From positions 3,317,001 through 3,381,000 of the forward strand of contig NZ_CP049109.1 of assembly GCF_011057975.1 (NCBI RefSeq): 64,000 nt of DNA, given 5' to 3'. This document shows, in pieces, positions 1 through 9,194 of the stretch. How positions within the stretch are numbered: the stretch's first letter is position 1; each line of letters starts with the position of its first letter. Position numbers and translations under genes: made by a program. The stretch is from Sphingosinithalassobacter tenebrarum (GTDB taxonomy: Bacteria > Pseudomonadota > Alphaproteobacteria > Sphingomonadales > Sphingomonadaceae). Under the pieces are notes generated by a model that saw only the letters and a program-made list of their open reading frames with translations, was not told where the DNA came from and searched no databases.

Positions 1-102
1 TTCTATGTCAGCCGATCGCTGGTCGCGCCCGATATCGGGGGTTGGCAGGACAATGGCATGAACATACACCCGAGCCGCCTCCTGAATCGGGAACCGCGAT
101 GA
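1..102 (+). CDS. Family-5 peptide/solute-binding protein, C-terminus only
   Basis: The first 102 bases read open in frame 1 and end at a TGA. The translated tail contains [14 protein letters not shown], which matches the usual C-terminal end of family-5 (DppA/OppA-like) extracellular solute-binding proteins, where a Trp-Asp-Asn and a His-Pro-(S/T)-Arg element close the protein. The stop overlaps the next start as ATGA, so this gene is co-transcribed with, and probably paralogous to, the following binding protein. Only about 33 residues are inside the window, so substrate and full length cannot be judged. Confidence 0.7.
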   Translation, partial: FYVSRSLVAPDIGGWQDNGMNIHPSRLLNREPR

Positions 103-1571
103 CTCGCTCGCCTCTGCCGCTGGTGTTTGCGCTTGCGCTCGCATTGGCCGGGTGCGGCAAGCCGCGCCCCGACGACATCCCGGTGGAAGTGAGCGCGATC
201 GGCGGGCCTGCCGTTGCCGCCGATCCCAGCCGCGGGCCGCTGGATACGCCGCAGGCGGTGCGGATGTACGCAACCGCGCAGGGGCTGGTACGCTTCGACG
301 CCAATGGCCAGATCGTTGCCGGACTGGCCGAACGCTGGATCGTGATCGACGAAGGGCGCAGCTACATCTTTCGCCTGCGCGACGCCGAGTGGACCGACGG
401 AACGCCGGTAACCGCCGCGCAGGTGGCGCAACTGCTCGGTCGTGCCATTGCCCCGCGAACGCGCAACCAGCTCGCACCCTCACTGCGGGTGATCGACGAG
501 ATCGTCGAAATGACGCCGCAAGTGATCGAAGTACGGCTGCGCCAGCCGCGCCCGGACATGCTCAATCTTTTCGCCCAGCCCGAACTCGCGATATTCCGCG
601 TCGGCGAGCTGGACGGCAGCGGTCCCTTCCGGGTCACGGAGGAAGAGGATGGCGCACTGCTGCTTTCCCCCGCCTTCGATCCGACACGCACGCAAGCAGA
701 GGCCGATCCGCGCGAACCGCGCCCGGTCGAACAGGTCCGGCTTCGCGGCGAACGCGCGGCGGTTGCGCTGGCCCGCTTTATGGCACGGCGTTCGGACCTG
801 ATTCTGGGCGGCAGTTTCGTCGACTGGCCGCTGGTCGATATCGCCGGTGTCGACTCTGCCCAAGTTCAGTTCGATCCGGCCGAAGGGCTGTTCGGCCTGG
901 CAGTGGTCGAGCGCGACGGCTTTCTGGAAACCGCGGAAAATCGTGCGGCGATCGCCATGTCGATCGATCGCGCGGGAATGACCGGCGCGGTTCTGGACGC
1001 CTGGACGCCGAGCGAGACGCTCCTGCCCGTGCAGCTCGATTCGGCGGCCGAGCCCGCGCAACCGGACTGGCGGTCGCAAACGCTCGAGGAACGGCGCGTC
1101 GTGGCGCGCCGGCGCGTGGCCCTGTGGCGCCGCGAACATGACGGCGCACCGCCGCGGCTGCGCATCGCATTGCCGTACGGCTCCGGCGCGAACCGGGTCT
1201 GGGCCTATATCGGCAACGCGCTGCTCCGCATCGGAATCCAGCCCGTACGAGTGCCGCTGAACGGCGACGCGGATCTGCGTCTCATCGATGCCGTCGCCCC
1301 CTATGACAGCGCGCGATGGTATCTCGGCACTGCATGCCGGGTCTGTTCGCCGGACGCGCAGGCGGCGCTCGAAGCGGCGCGCAAGGCCGGCACGATCGAG
1401 GAACGTGCGCAACGCATCGCAGAGGCCGATGCACTGCTGACGCGGGACGCCGCCTTCATTCCGCTGGCGAAACCGCTCAGATGGTCTATCGTGGCGCCAC
1501 GCCTGGATGCCTGGCAGGGGAACCCACGCGCCTGGCACCCGTTGGATCAGTTACGCAACGACAGCAAGTGA
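99..1571 (+). CDS. ABC transporter family-5 substrate-binding lipoprotein
   Basis: Predicted periplasmic binding protein for peptides or similar solutes, about 490 residues, in the size range of the SBP_bac_5 family. The chosen ATG at 99 starts a clean lipoprotein signal: a hydrophobic stretch ending in LALAGC, so Cys19 would be lipidated. Further on it has the family-like segment [20 protein letters not shown] and [12 protein letters not shown], typical of domain I. An upstream in-frame ATG at 42 would bury the signal peptide and is rejected. The start overlaps the stop of an upstream paralogue by ATGA. No permease or ATPase genes follow, so the transporter partners lie upstream or elsewhere. 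Confidence 0.85.
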   Translation: MTRSPLPLVFALALALAGCGKPRPDDIPVEVSAIGGPAVAADPSRGPLDTPQAVRMYATAQGLVRFDANGQIVAGLAERWIVIDEGRSYIFRLRDAEWTDGTPVTAAQVAQLLGRAIAPRTRNQLAPSLRVIDEIVEMTPQVIEVRLRQPRPDMLNLFAQPELAIFRVGELDGSGPFRVTEEEDGALLLSPAFDPTRTQAEADPREPRPVEQVRLRGERAAVALARFMARRSDLILGGSFVDWPLVDIAGVDSAQVQFDPAEGLFGLAVVERDGFLETAENRAAIAMSIDRAGMTGAVLDAWTPSETLLPVQLDSAAEPAQPDWRSQTLEERRVVARRRVALWRREHDGAPPRLRIALPYGSGANRVWAYIGNALLRIGIQPVRVPLNGDADLRLIDAVAPYDSARWYLGTACRVCSPDAQAALEAARKAGTIEERAQRIAEADALLTRDAAFIPLAKPLRWSIVAPRLDAWQGNPRAWHPLDQLRNDSK

Positions 1572-1577
1572 GGGCAC

Positions 1578-2003
1578 ATGGCACGCGTCGGTCGCATGGC
1601 ATCAAGCACGTTGAAGGAAGCGGGCGTTCCCCTGGGCACGCATGCGGCGGATGTTCGCAAACGCGTCGTGGCGATGGAACAGCTGCTCGAGCGCAGCTTC
1701 AAGATTCCGGGCACCAACCAGCATGTCGGGCTGGACGCAATTCTCGGCCTCATTCCCGTGGGCGGCGATCTGATCGCGGCGTTGATGGGCCTCTACATGG
1801 TCTGGGAAGCGCGCAATATCGGCATGTCGAAGGGCAAGATGCTGCGGATGGTGGGCAATGTGGGGTTCGACTGGCTGATCGGCCTGATCCCGGGCATCGG
1901 CGATGCGGCGGACTTTTTCTTCCGCTCGAACACGCGCAATGCGAAGATGATCCTGCGCCATATCGACAAGCATCATCCCGGCAGCGCCACCATCGACAAC
2001 TGA
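1578..2003 (+). CDS. DUF4112 family membrane protein
   Basis: A 141-residue protein recognised as DUF4112 by its two symmetrical hydrophobic elements, GLDAILGLIPVGGDLIAALM (about residues 50-70) and FDWLIGLIPGIGDAADFFF (about 96-114), each a Gly/Pro/Asp-rich membrane-associated segment. The function of the family is unknown. The ATG has a GAGGG Shine-Dalgarno six bases upstream and starts six bases after the binding-protein stop, so it is translated from the same message. It is convergent with nadC. Confidence 0.85.
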   Translation: MARVGRMASSTLKEAGVPLGTHAADVRKRVVAMEQLLERSFKIPGTNQHVGLDAILGLIPVGGDLIAALMGLYMVWEARNIGMSKGKMLRMVGNVGFDWLIGLIPGIGDAADFFFRSNTRNAKMILRHIDKHHPGSATIDN

Positions 2004-2015
2004 TCCGGGACGGCT

Positions 2016-2912
2016 TCAGGCCGACTGGAAATCCAGCCCGATATCGGCGGCTGGCGCGGACTGAGTCAGCCGGCCGACGCTGATGAAGTCGACGCCACTT
2101 TCGGCGATCGCGCGAATCGTGTCTAATCGGACGCCGCCCGATGCCTCGGTCGGCACACGGCCCCCGACTTGCGCTACGGCTTCGCGCAGCATGTCCGGGC
2201 CCATATTGTCGAGCAGCAGATGCGTGGCGCCCGCTTCCAGCGCGGGCGCGATCTGATCGAGCCGGTCCACCTCGACGATGATATCGGCGATGCCCGCATC
2301 GACGGCGCGGCGCACCGCCTCCCCGACCGATCCGGCGATCGCGACGTGATTGTCCTTGATCATCGCCGCATCCCACAGCCCCATGCGATGATTGCGCGCG
2401 CCGCCCATGCGCGTGGCGTATTTCTCCAGCAGTCGCAGGCCGGGGATGGTCTTGCGCGTGTCGAGCAGGGTCGCCCCGGTGCCGGCGATCGCATCGACAT
2501 AGGTGCGCGTCATCGTGGCGATGCCCGACAGATGCTGGACGGTGTTGAGCGCCGAACGCTCCGCCGTCAGCATCGCCCGCGCCTTGCCCGAAAGCCGCAT
2601 CAGATCGGTGCCCGCCGCCACTTTGTCTCCGTCCGCGACCAGCGATTCGATTTCGACATCGCCGTCCAGCGCATGGAAAAAGGCCCGCGCGATGGGAAGT
2701 CCGGCGACCGTGATCGCATCGCGGCTGTCCATCACGCCGGCAAAGCGCGCGTCGGCAGGGATGACGGCGGCAGAGGTGATGTCGCCTCCCTCGCCCAGAT
2801 CCTCCGCCAGCGTCTCGCGCACGAACCGGTCGAGATCGAATCCTTCGAGCGCGAAATCATCGCGCGATTGCCGAGCCAGAGCCACGTTGTTTCCGCCGTT
2901 ATCCGATATCAT
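2016..2912 (-). CDS. nadC: Nicotinate-nucleotide pyrophosphorylase (quinolinate phosphoribosyltransferase)
   Basis: Makes nicotinate mononucleotide from quinolinate and PRPP in de novo NAD synthesis. The 298-residue product has the family signatures LLDTRKTIPGLRLLEK and NHRMGLWDAAMIKDNH, which carry the phosphate- and quinolinate-contacting Arg, His and Lys residues, and the late motif EASGGVRLDTIRAIAESGVD near the C-terminus. The ATG at 2912 is chosen because the open frame further upstream overlaps the DUF2254 gene and encodes no homologous sequence. It follows DUF2254 by 40 bases and lies downstream of nadA on the same strand, so the pathway genes are probably co-expressed. nadB is not in the window. 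Confidence 0.95.
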   Translation of the reverse strand: MISDNGGNNVALARQSRDDFALEGFDLDRFVRETLAEDLGEGGDITSAAVIPADARFAGVMDSRDAITVAGLPIARAFFHALDGDVEIESLVADGDKVAAGTDLMRLSGKARAMLTAERSALNTVQHLSGIATMTRTYVDAIAGTGATLLDTRKTIPGLRLLEKYATRMGGARNHRMGLWDAAMIKDNHVAIAGSVGEAVRRAVDAGIADIIVEVDRLDQIAPALEAGATHLLLDNMGPDMLREAVAQVGGRVPTEASGGVRLDTIRAIAESGVDFISVGRLTQSAPAADIGLDFQSA

Positions 2913-2952
2913 GCGCCTTCCCTTGGCAGATTGTCGGCGCCAGCGACAGCCA

Positions 2953-4257
2953 TCAGTCCGATGGCGCGAATGCCGCAACGCGTTCGCGCAGTTCCTCCAG
3001 CGCCGGTCCGGCCAGTTCGGTCTCGGCCTGGGCAAGCAGTCGTCGCGCTTCGTTCTGCAGCAATGCGATGCGCGCGGACGAAGGCGGCCCGGCTGCCACG
3101 GATTCGAGCGCCTGCAGAAAATTGAGCGACGCGAGATGGTTGCTCGCCGCCGAAGCGCGCACCGCGCCGAAACCACGCTGCATGAAATGGGCAAAATCGT
3201 CCGGCAGCGCCTGGACGCCGTTGTCGCCGCTGGGATCGCCGTCGGCATCGCGGCGCAGGTCGCGCGTTGCAAGCGATGCAGTCGCCGCCGACAACCAGTG
3301 GAGACAGGTAATCGCCGTGAAGGGATCGTTGATCCCGGGTGACAGCGCCCGCAGCGCAATCTCGACCAGTTCGTCGAGCAGATATTCAAGATCCTGATCG
3401 GCGGTGCGGCTCCATCCGATCGCAAAGGCGCCGCGCAACTGACCGGGCACCTGATCGCCGCAACTGCCCGAAACATGCAGCAACGGCACATCGGGATGCA
3501 CGAAGTCGCCGGGTCGCACGGCAAGCCGTACGCCGATTCCCTGCGCCTTGCAGATGCCCTCCAGCGTCGCGAAATCAATCACTTCGACGTAACCGACGCG
3601 CTTGGCCCGCACCGGGGTACCGCCATCCTCCAGCGCGACCGGCTCCTCCCCGCAATCGGGGTCGGGGAAACGGCTCTCGATCGCGCGCAGCGCGCGAGTG
3701 CCGATCGTGGCGACAACGCGATTGATGCGGATACTGTCCGGCACATGGTGCAGGAAATAGACGAGCACCGCGACAGAGAGCAGCGCCAGCGCGAAGCTGA
3801 CCAGCAGCGACACCTGCGGGACGAAGCCGCCACCCGCAGCCATATCGAGCATACCGGCCTCGTCGGGCTGGCGCACCGTGCGCAACACCAGCAGGCAATA
3901 GACGAAGGTGGCGATGAACACGCCGAGCGTAAGCTGGTTGCCCTTGTCGGTCATGAAATTGGTCAGCAGCCGGGGGCCGTAATTGCCCGAGGCATAGACC
4001 ACCGCCGCGATGGTGATCGCGAACACGGTCCCGGCTACCGATATCATCGACCCCGATATGGTCGACAGCAAGGCGCGTGCCCCATCCGGCCGGGCATCGT
4101 GCAGCCAGGTGATGCCCGAGAGCCATTCATGGCCGAAACTGCGATCGATCCAGTGCGTGAGCACCGAAAGCAGGATCGCGGCCAGCGTGAGGAGCGCGGG
4201 AAGAAACCAGTAGCTGGCATTGAGACGGGACAGGGTTTGGCGCAGCCAGGCTTTCAT
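2953..4257 (-). CDS. DUF2254 family membrane protein
   Basis: A 434-residue predicted inner-membrane protein of the DUF2254 family. Four hydrophobic segments are visible in the first 180 residues (around 16-34, 66-90, 107-125 and 150-168), followed by a long soluble part containing LLHVSGSCG and the family-like stretch ALSPGINDPFTAITCLHWL. The function is not established. It sits between nadA and nadC without an obvious link to NAD synthesis. Length and start agree with the family. Confidence 0.85.
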   Translation of the reverse strand: MKAWLRQTLSRLNASYWFLPALLTLAAILLSVLTHWIDRSFGHEWLSGITWLHDARPDGARALLSTISGSMISVAGTVFAITIAAVVYASGNYGPRLLTNFMTDKGNQLTLGVFIATFVYCLLVLRTVRQPDEAGMLDMAAGGGFVPQVSLLVSFALALLSVAVLVYFLHHVPDSIRINRVVATIGTRALRAIESRFPDPDCGEEPVALEDGGTPVRAKRVGYVEVIDFATLEGICKAQGIGVRLAVRPGDFVHPDVPLLHVSGSCGDQVPGQLRGAFAIGWSRTADQDLEYLLDELVEIALRALSPGINDPFTAITCLHWLSAATASLATRDLRRDADGDPSGDNGVQALPDDFAHFMQRGFGAVRASAASNHLASLNFLQALESVAAGPPSSARIALLQNEARRLLAQAETELAGPALEELRERVAAFAPSD

Positions 4258-4343
4258 GGCCGATAGAACGTGGCGGACGCGAAACAGTTGCGGGCGCCTG
4301 ACTGCTTCGCGCCAGTGCGCCTGGTCCGGCCCCCGCTACGCAA

Positions 4344-5366
4344 TCAGTCGCCCTTCATCACCGGGCCCATATCGTTGTCGGGAACCGGGCCGAGATCGCC
4401 CTGCCCCACCGTCGCGCTCGCCATTTCGAGCATCTTGTCGAGGCTCTGCTTGGCCTTGAGGCGCAGTTCCTCCTCGATCTCGATCCGCGGCTCGAGGTCG
4501 CGCAGCGCGAGGTAGAGCTTCTCCATCGTGTTGAGCGCCATATACGGACAGATGTTGCAGTTGCAGTTGCCGTCCGCGCCCGGCGCGCCGATGAAATTCT
4601 TTTCGGGGACCGCCTTGTCCATCTGATGGATGATGTGCGGCTCGGTGGCGACGATCAGTGTGTCGCCTTCCATGTCCTTGGCATATTGCAGGATACCGCT
4701 GGTCGAGCCGACATAGTCGGCGTGGTCGATGATATAGGACGGGCATTCGGGATGCGCCGCCACCGGCGCATCGGGATGCTGCGCCTTGAGCTTCAGCAGC
4801 TCGGTTTCGCTGAACGCCTCATGGACGATGCATACGCCCGGCCACAGCAGCATGTCGCGCCCGGTCTTGCGCGCCAGATAGCCGCCGAGATGCTTGTCGG
4901 GGCCGAAGATGATCGGCTGGCTCTCGGGAATCTGCGCAAGGATCTTCTCGGCCGAGCTGGAGGTGACGATGATGTCGCTCAGCGCTTTCACTTCGACCGA
5001 ACAGTTGATGTAGGTGAGCGCGATATGATCGGGATGCTGCTCGCGGAACGCCGCGAATTGCTCGGGCGGGCAGCTGTCTTCAAGACTGCACCCGGCATCC
5101 ATGTCGGGCAGGACGACGATCTTTTCGGGGCTGAGCACCTTGGCGGTCTCGGCCATGAAGCGCACACCGCAAAAGGCGATCACATCGGCATCGGTCGCCG
5201 CCGCCTTGCGCGAGAGATCGAGGCTGTCGCCGACGAAATCGGCCAGGTCCTGAATCTCGGGCTTCTGGTAATAATGCGCCAGGATGACGGCATTGCGCTC
5301 CTTGCGCAGCCGGTCGATCTCCGCGCGCAGGTCCAGACCCTTCAGGCTTTCATTCGGTGCGTTCAT
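4344..5366 (-). CDS. nadA: Quinolinate synthase
   Basis: Condenses iminoaspartate with dihydroxyacetone phosphate to quinolinate, using a [4Fe-4S] cluster. The 340-residue product has the start ILAHYYQKPEIQDLADFVGDS and three conserved Cys regions: TYINCSVEVKAL, WPGVCIVHEAF and the NCNCNICPYMALNT motif near residue 275. The ATG at 5366 gives the usual N-terminus. It is separated by 82 bases from the DUF4230 gene upstream and by 86 bases from DUF2254 downstream. The companion nadB (aspartate oxidase) is not seen. Confidence 0.95.
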   Translation of the reverse strand: MNAPNESLKGLDLRAEIDRLRKERNAVILAHYYQKPEIQDLADFVGDSLDLSRKAAATDADVIAFCGVRFMAETAKVLSPEKIVVLPDMDAGCSLEDSCPPEQFAAFREQHPDHIALTYINCSVEVKALSDIIVTSSSAEKILAQIPESQPIIFGPDKHLGGYLARKTGRDMLLWPGVCIVHEAFSETELLKLKAQHPDAPVAAHPECPSYIIDHADYVGSTSGILQYAKDMEGDTLIVATEPHIIHQMDKAVPEKNFIGAPGADGNCNCNICPYMALNTMEKLYLALRDLEPRIEIEEELRLKAKQSLDKMLEMASATVGQGDLGPVPDNDMGPVMKGD

Positions 5367-5448
5367 GCTCGTCCCTTCTCGTCGCGTGCGACATGGCGTG
5401 TCGCATGCGCACGATCAAGCCGCAGATCGACCATTCGCAGCCGCGCAA

Positions 5449-6138
5449 TCAGTTTCGATTGGACAGCACATCCTGGATCGAAGGCGAGATATCCCAGATC
5501 TCGTTCTTGCCCGAGCCCACTTCGTCGGGGAAGAAAACCTGCACTTTCGCTTCCACTCCGGCGGCGCGCAGCGGCATCAGGAAGCTGCGTTCGATCGCGC
5601 GGCGCGTCGATTCACGGGCGAGCCGCATCGGCGTGTCTCCGCGCGCCTGCCGCAGCAATTCCTTTTGCCCCGCTTCGCGATTGGCGGTGTCGAGTGCCGA
5701 TTCCGCATCGGTAAGCGACATCAGGATGCCGCCTTCGCTATATTCGCGGATGCGGGTCATGTCGACTTCGGGACCGACCACTTCGATCGGCGGCAGGACG
5801 ACGCTCAGCGTGTTGCTGTTCGCGTCCCAGCGCAGGTCCTTGTCCTGCAGTTTGGCGAGATCGACTTCGTAGCGCACGTCGCCCGGCATGATCAGCGTCT
5901 TGCGCGCCGAAAGCCCCATGCGCCGCTGAGTCGACGTGACCACCGCGACATAGCGCGCGGCGAAGGTGGAAAGCCGCGCCTGTTCGCGCATCCCCTGCAG
6001 GCTGGCCGCCGCGACCGTCACCGGATCGGGGCTGACGATCTTTTCCTCGATATAGTCGCGGCCGAGCACGAACAGCGCGCCGATGATGATCGCCAGCGCC
6101 GCCAGAAATCCGAATATCGAAAAACAGCCGCGCCTCAT
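5449..6138 (-). CDS. DUF4230 family membrane-anchored protein
   Basis: A 229-residue protein with a single N-terminal hydrophobic anchor (about residues 6-25) and a long extracytoplasmic domain. The segment ARYVAVVTSTQRRMGLSARK and the later VDLAKLQDKDLRWD fit the DUF4230 family of uncharacterised bacterial proteins. The ATG overlaps the stop of the upstream metallo-hydrolase by four bases, so the two are translationally coupled. No function can be assigned. Confidence 0.75.
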   Translation of the reverse strand: MRRGCFSIFGFLAALAIIIGALFVLGRDYIEEKIVSPDPVTVAAASLQGMREQARLSTFAARYVAVVTSTQRRMGLSARKTLIMPGDVRYEVDLAKLQDKDLRWDANSNTLSVVLPPIEVVGPEVDMTRIREYSEGGILMSLTDAESALDTANREAGQKELLRQARGDTPMRLARESTRRAIERSFLMPLRAAGVEAKVQVFFPDEVGSGKNEIWDISPSIQDVLSNRN

Positions 6139-6992
6139 GCCGCCAGCCTCCAGTCGCCTTCGTTACCGGCCACGATACCACGGCCCTGCAAATCAATAAG
6201 ATGCGCGAGAACGGATCGTTCCGCCGCGCCTTCCAGCCGGCTGTCGAGCCCGACATACATGCGCGCGCGCATTTCCGGGATATACCCCACGCCTTCTTCG
6301 AGCAGCCGCAATATCTGCCGCTCGCGCTGACGGCGGTGGCCGATCATGCCGCGTACCAGCCGCTGCGGCCTGTCGATCGCCGGGCCGTGGGCGGGATAGA
6401 AGACCGTGTCCGCGCGCGTCATGAGCCGCTCGAGGCTCTTCATATAGGCAGTCATGTCGCCGTCGGGCGGCGCGACGACGGTGGTCGACCAGCCCATCAC
6501 GTGATCGCCGGTGAACAGCGCGCCGTTTTCGCGCACGCCGAAACAGAGATGGTTGGAGGTATGGCCCGGCGTGGCGACAGCTTCGATCGTCCAGCCCTCG
6601 CCGCTCACGGTTTCGCCGTCGGCCAGTACCCGGTCGGGTCGATAGTCGGCATCGAACGCGGCGTCGGCGCGCGGCCCGGCGTCGCGCATCGTCAGCGGTG
6701 CGCAGCCGATGATCGGGGCGCCCGTCGCGGCGGCGAGCGGCGCGGCGGCGGGACTGTGATCGCGGTGCGTGTGCGTACACAGGATCGCGCAAACCGGGCG
6801 CCCGGCGATCGCGGCTGTCAGCGCTTTCAGATGTTCGGCGTCATCAGGGCCCGGATCGACCACCGCCAGATCGTCGGTGCCGACCAGATAGGTCTGGGTG
6901 CCGGTATAGGTATAAGGCGACGGATTGGGCGCAAGTACGCGCACCACGAGCGCATCGAGCCGCTCGGCGACGCCGGTGGGGTACTCCGTCAT
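6135..6992 (-). CDS. MBL-fold metallo-hydrolase with C-terminal winged-helix domain
   Basis: A 285-residue metallo-beta-lactamase-fold hydrolase. The metal-binding motif HTHRDH is at about residue 75, with later ligands in ATPGHTSNHLCF and FTGDHVMGW. The last 60 residues (RQILRLLEEGVGYIPEMRAR) look like the winged-helix extension of the LACTB2/RNase Z-like group. Substrate is unknown; thioesters or nucleic-acid fragments are possible. It is the first gene of the unit that continues through DUF4230 and perhaps nadA. Confidence 0.85.
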   Translation of the reverse strand: MTEYPTGVAERLDALVVRVLAPNPSPYTYTGTQTYLVGTDDLAVVDPGPDDAEHLKALTAAIAGRPVCAILCTHTHRDHSPAAAPLAAATGAPIIGCAPLTMRDAGPRADAAFDADYRPDRVLADGETVSGEGWTIEAVATPGHTSNHLCFGVRENGALFTGDHVMGWSTTVVAPPDGDMTAYMKSLERLMTRADTVFYPAHGPAIDRPQRLVRGMIGHRRQRERQILRLLEEGVGYIPEMRARMYVGLDSRLEGAAERSVLAHLIDLQGRGIVAGNEGDWRLAA

Positions 6993-7067
6993 GCCCTATG
7001 AGATGGCCGTTTCGCCCCTGCAACACAAGAGCGCCGACGCTGGCGCCCCATCTTCCCGACAAGTTGC

Positions 7068-7100
7068 GGGGCCGGCCGCACGAAGGAAGCGACCGGCCCC
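7068..7100 (-). terminator. Hairpin downstream of the M56 peptidase gene
   Basis: Eight-base arms GGGGCCGG and CCGGCCCC are separated by 17 bases, about 60 bases after the stop of the minus-strand peptidase gene and next to the start of the metallo-hydrolase gene. A clear U-tract is lacking, so it may be a weak terminator or simply a stable 3' hairpin. Confidence 0.4.
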
Positions 7101-7156
7101 GATCTTGAGGTTGGCGCCCGTAAAGGGGCAATGCGAGCGCCTCCCTCCCCCTCTCG

Positions 7157-8776
7157 TCAGTTGATGTCGAGATCGAGGTCGAAATCGCCTTCGTTGTCGA
7201 GTTCGACAATGGCTTCGTCGATTTCCGCAAGCGCCTCGGCACGCTGCTCCTCGGTGAGGTGCGGCATGCGGGCGATCTGGGCACGCGCCGCGACCAGGCC
7301 ATCGCGGGCACTGCGGATAGCGATCACCTGCACCTCGCGAGCCTGACGCGCCTGCTGCGCCGCGCCGGCGGCGACCGCTTCGATGCGGTCCCGGCAGATC
7401 ACGATGACCTGATGGTCGCCGTCCCGCGTGTGCATTGTCATCTGGCGATTGTCGCCGCGCGTGCCGCAGCTGGCTTCGCGAACTTCGGGAATGTTCGCTT
7501 CGATCGCCTCGACGTCGACAAATTCATTGCCGTCGCCCCGGACCACAAACCGGCGGCCGTGCGTGCCGTCCTGCGCCGTGACGGTGCCATCCCGCACGAT
7601 ATAGGTGGTCGCATTCGGCGCTTCGGGAGCCTCGGGCGCTTCCGGCGCCTCGGGGGCCTCCGGCGCGGCAGGGACATCCTGCGGCGCTTCCGGCGGCGCG
7701 GGAGGTGCTGGCGGCGCCGGCACGTCCTGCTCGCTCAGCGTAACGCCGACGGTACGTTCGACCTGCGCCTTGATCCGTTCGGCGGCCTGTGTCCCCGAAG
7801 CCGTCACGCCGAGCGCGGTGACCGCGATCAGGCTGACGCCGAGTGCGCCGGCGGCGATACGGGTGGGGGATTTTCTGTCAGTCTTCGAAAGCATGCGAAG
7901 CCTCCCTTTGATTTCATTGATGGTGTGCAAGTGACATGCCGCCGAGACCGCACCCCCATGCGCGGACTTGACGATCGCACGGCCATAAGCATGGCGCAGT
8001 GCCTGGGCGCGGCCTGAGAGCACAAGGGCGTCGCAGGCCATTTCCTGATCGGCGCGAAAGGCGCGGAACGCCCGCCACGCGACCGGATTGAACCAATGGA
8101 TTGCAAGGACGATCAGCGCCACCCAGTTGGCGATCAAGTCGCCACGGACATGGTGGCCCAGCTCATGCGCAAGCGCGAGATCCTGTTCGACATCGTCGTA
8201 GCGCTCGGAAAAATCACGCGGGAACGCGACATATTTGCGCAGCACGCCGAATGCGAGCGGGCCGTGCGCGGCGTCGGTTTCGATCACCCGCACCTTGCCG
8301 TGCGCGACACGCCGGTCGGACCGGGCACGTGCCAGCAGGCGGCGGCAGAACAGCGAATGCGCCACGAAATGATAGGCGAGGAAACAGAGCATGCCGACCG
8401 CCCAGAAGACGGCGAGCAACAACAGCAGACTGGGCCCGCTCGATACCGCCACCGGCGGCACGACCAGCATCTGCGCGTCGGCGACATGCACCGTCATCGC
8501 CGCACCCTGCACCGCCTCGACCGGCGCGGTGTCGGCATTGAGCAGGCCTGCCGTGATCCCCGGCGCGGTTTCGGCGCTGCGGACGAAGGGACGCAGCAGC
8601 GCGCTCAATTGCCAGTTGCCCGGCAGCGGCGGCATCAGCATCCGCGCGAGCGGCAGCAGCCACAGCGCATAGGCGACGGCGGGGCCGAAGGCGCGCCGCA
8701 CCGGCGCCCGAATCGCCAGCACCAGCAGCATCAGCAGCGTTGAGGCGACCAGCGTTTCGAGAATCCAGCCGATCAT
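7157..8776 (-). CDS. BlaR1-like M56 family metallopeptidase
   Basis: A 539-residue integral-membrane sensor protease. Hydrophobic segments lie near residues 5-23, 34-48, 115-138, 215-230 and 308-326; the zinc motif HELGHH is at 204-209 with a downstream Glu in DQEMACD. Established members (BlaR1, MecR1) cleave the partner repressor BlaI. Here the extracytoplasmic part lacks a recognisable penicillin-binding domain; instead it has a Pro/Ala/Glu repeat (about residues 353-387, mostly PEA units) and an unfamiliar tail ending in an acidic stretch. The ATG overlaps the BlaI stop by four bases, the usual arrangement. The inducing signal is unknown. Confidence 0.85.
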   Translation of the reverse strand: MIGWILETLVASTLLMLLVLAIRAPVRRAFGPAVAYALWLLPLARMLMPPLPGNWQLSALLRPFVRSAETAPGITAGLLNADTAPVEAVQGAAMTVHVADAQMLVVPPVAVSSGPSLLLLLAVFWAVGMLCFLAYHFVAHSLFCRRLLARARSDRRVAHGKVRVIETDAAHGPLAFGVLRKYVAFPRDFSERYDDVEQDLALAHELGHHVRGDLIANWVALIVLAIHWFNPVAWRAFRAFRADQEMACDALVLSGRAQALRHAYGRAIVKSAHGGAVSAACHLHTINEIKGRLRMLSKTDRKSPTRIAAGALGVSLIAVTALGVTASGTQAAERIKAQVERTVGVTLSEQDVPAPPAPPAPPEAPQDVPAAPEAPEAPEAPEAPEAPNATTYIVRDGTVTAQDGTHGRRFVVRGDGNEFVDVEAIEANIPEVREASCGTRGDNRQMTMHTRDGDHQVIVICRDRIEAVAAGAAQQARQAREVQVIAIRSARDGLVAARAQIARMPHLTEEQRAEALAEIDEAIVELDNEGDFDLDLDIN

Positions 8777-9141
8777 TGCTTGAGGTCCTTCAGCAGGGCT
8801 TCGATCTCGGCAATGTCCTGATCAGTGATCGCATCGCGTTCGGCGAGATGCGCGACCAGCGGCGTCAGCTTGCCGCCAAACAGCCGGTCGATCATCCGCC
8901 GCGATTCGCCGACGACATAGTCGCTGCGCTGGACCAGCGGGCGATAGCGATAGCGGCGCCCGTCCTCCTCATGCGCGATGATATTCTTTGCGAGCAGGCG
9001 ACCGAGCAGCGTCTTGACCGTGTTCGCGCTCCAGGCGCGTTCGGCCGGCACCCGTTCGGCGACTTCCTGCGCCGTCAGCGGCGATTCCTGCCAGAGCACT
9101 TCCATCACACTATGCTCGGCGTCACTGATACGCTCGGTCAT
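8773..9141 (-). CDS. BlaI/MecI/CopY family transcriptional repressor
   Basis: A 122-residue winged-helix repressor. It begins ERISDAEHSVMEVLWQ, followed by the recognition region WSANTVKTLLGRLLAKN and a C-terminal dimer or cleavage region. The ATG at 9141 is preferred over an in-frame ATG at 9156 because AGGGA lies seven bases upstream of it. It heads a two-gene operon with the M56 peptidase. Two BlaI-like dyads lie just upstream, so it is probably self-regulated. Whether it also controls a distant beta-lactamase or other gene cannot be seen here. Confidence 0.9.
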   Translation of the reverse strand: MTERISDAEHSVMEVLWQESPLTAQEVAERVPAERAWSANTVKTLLGRLLAKNIIAHEEDGRRYRYRPLVQRSDYVVGESRRMIDRLFGGKLTPLVAHLAERDAITDQDIAEIEALLKDLKQ

Positions 9142-9161
9142 GCCACTTTCCCTCATTCCGA

Positions 9162-9194
9162 TTACGCTTGTAAACGACGACTACGGATGTAGTC
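9162..9194 (-). promoter_or_regulatory. Tandem BlaI-type operators
   Basis: Two inverted repeats stand directly upstream of the blaI start: TTAC-GCTT-GTAA (9162-9173) and GACTAC-GGAT-GTAGTC (9179-9194, perfect six-base arms). Both fit TAC-G-NN-T-GTA, close to the TACA/TGTA core of known BlaI/MecI operators, and their centres are 19 bases apart. The position suggests that BlaI dimers cover the promoter of the blaI-M56 operon. Binding is inferred, not shown. Confidence 0.7.

Noticed and set aside
2913..3578. N-terminal extension of nadC of more than 200 codons
   Set aside because: The upstream part is a wrong-frame reading of the DUF2254 gene; the NadC family sequence starts at 2912.
7605..7735. 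Repeated GGCGCTTCCGGCGCCTCG-type units considered as intergenic repeats
   Set aside because: They lie in frame within the M56 peptidase gene and encode Pro-Glu-Ala repeats.
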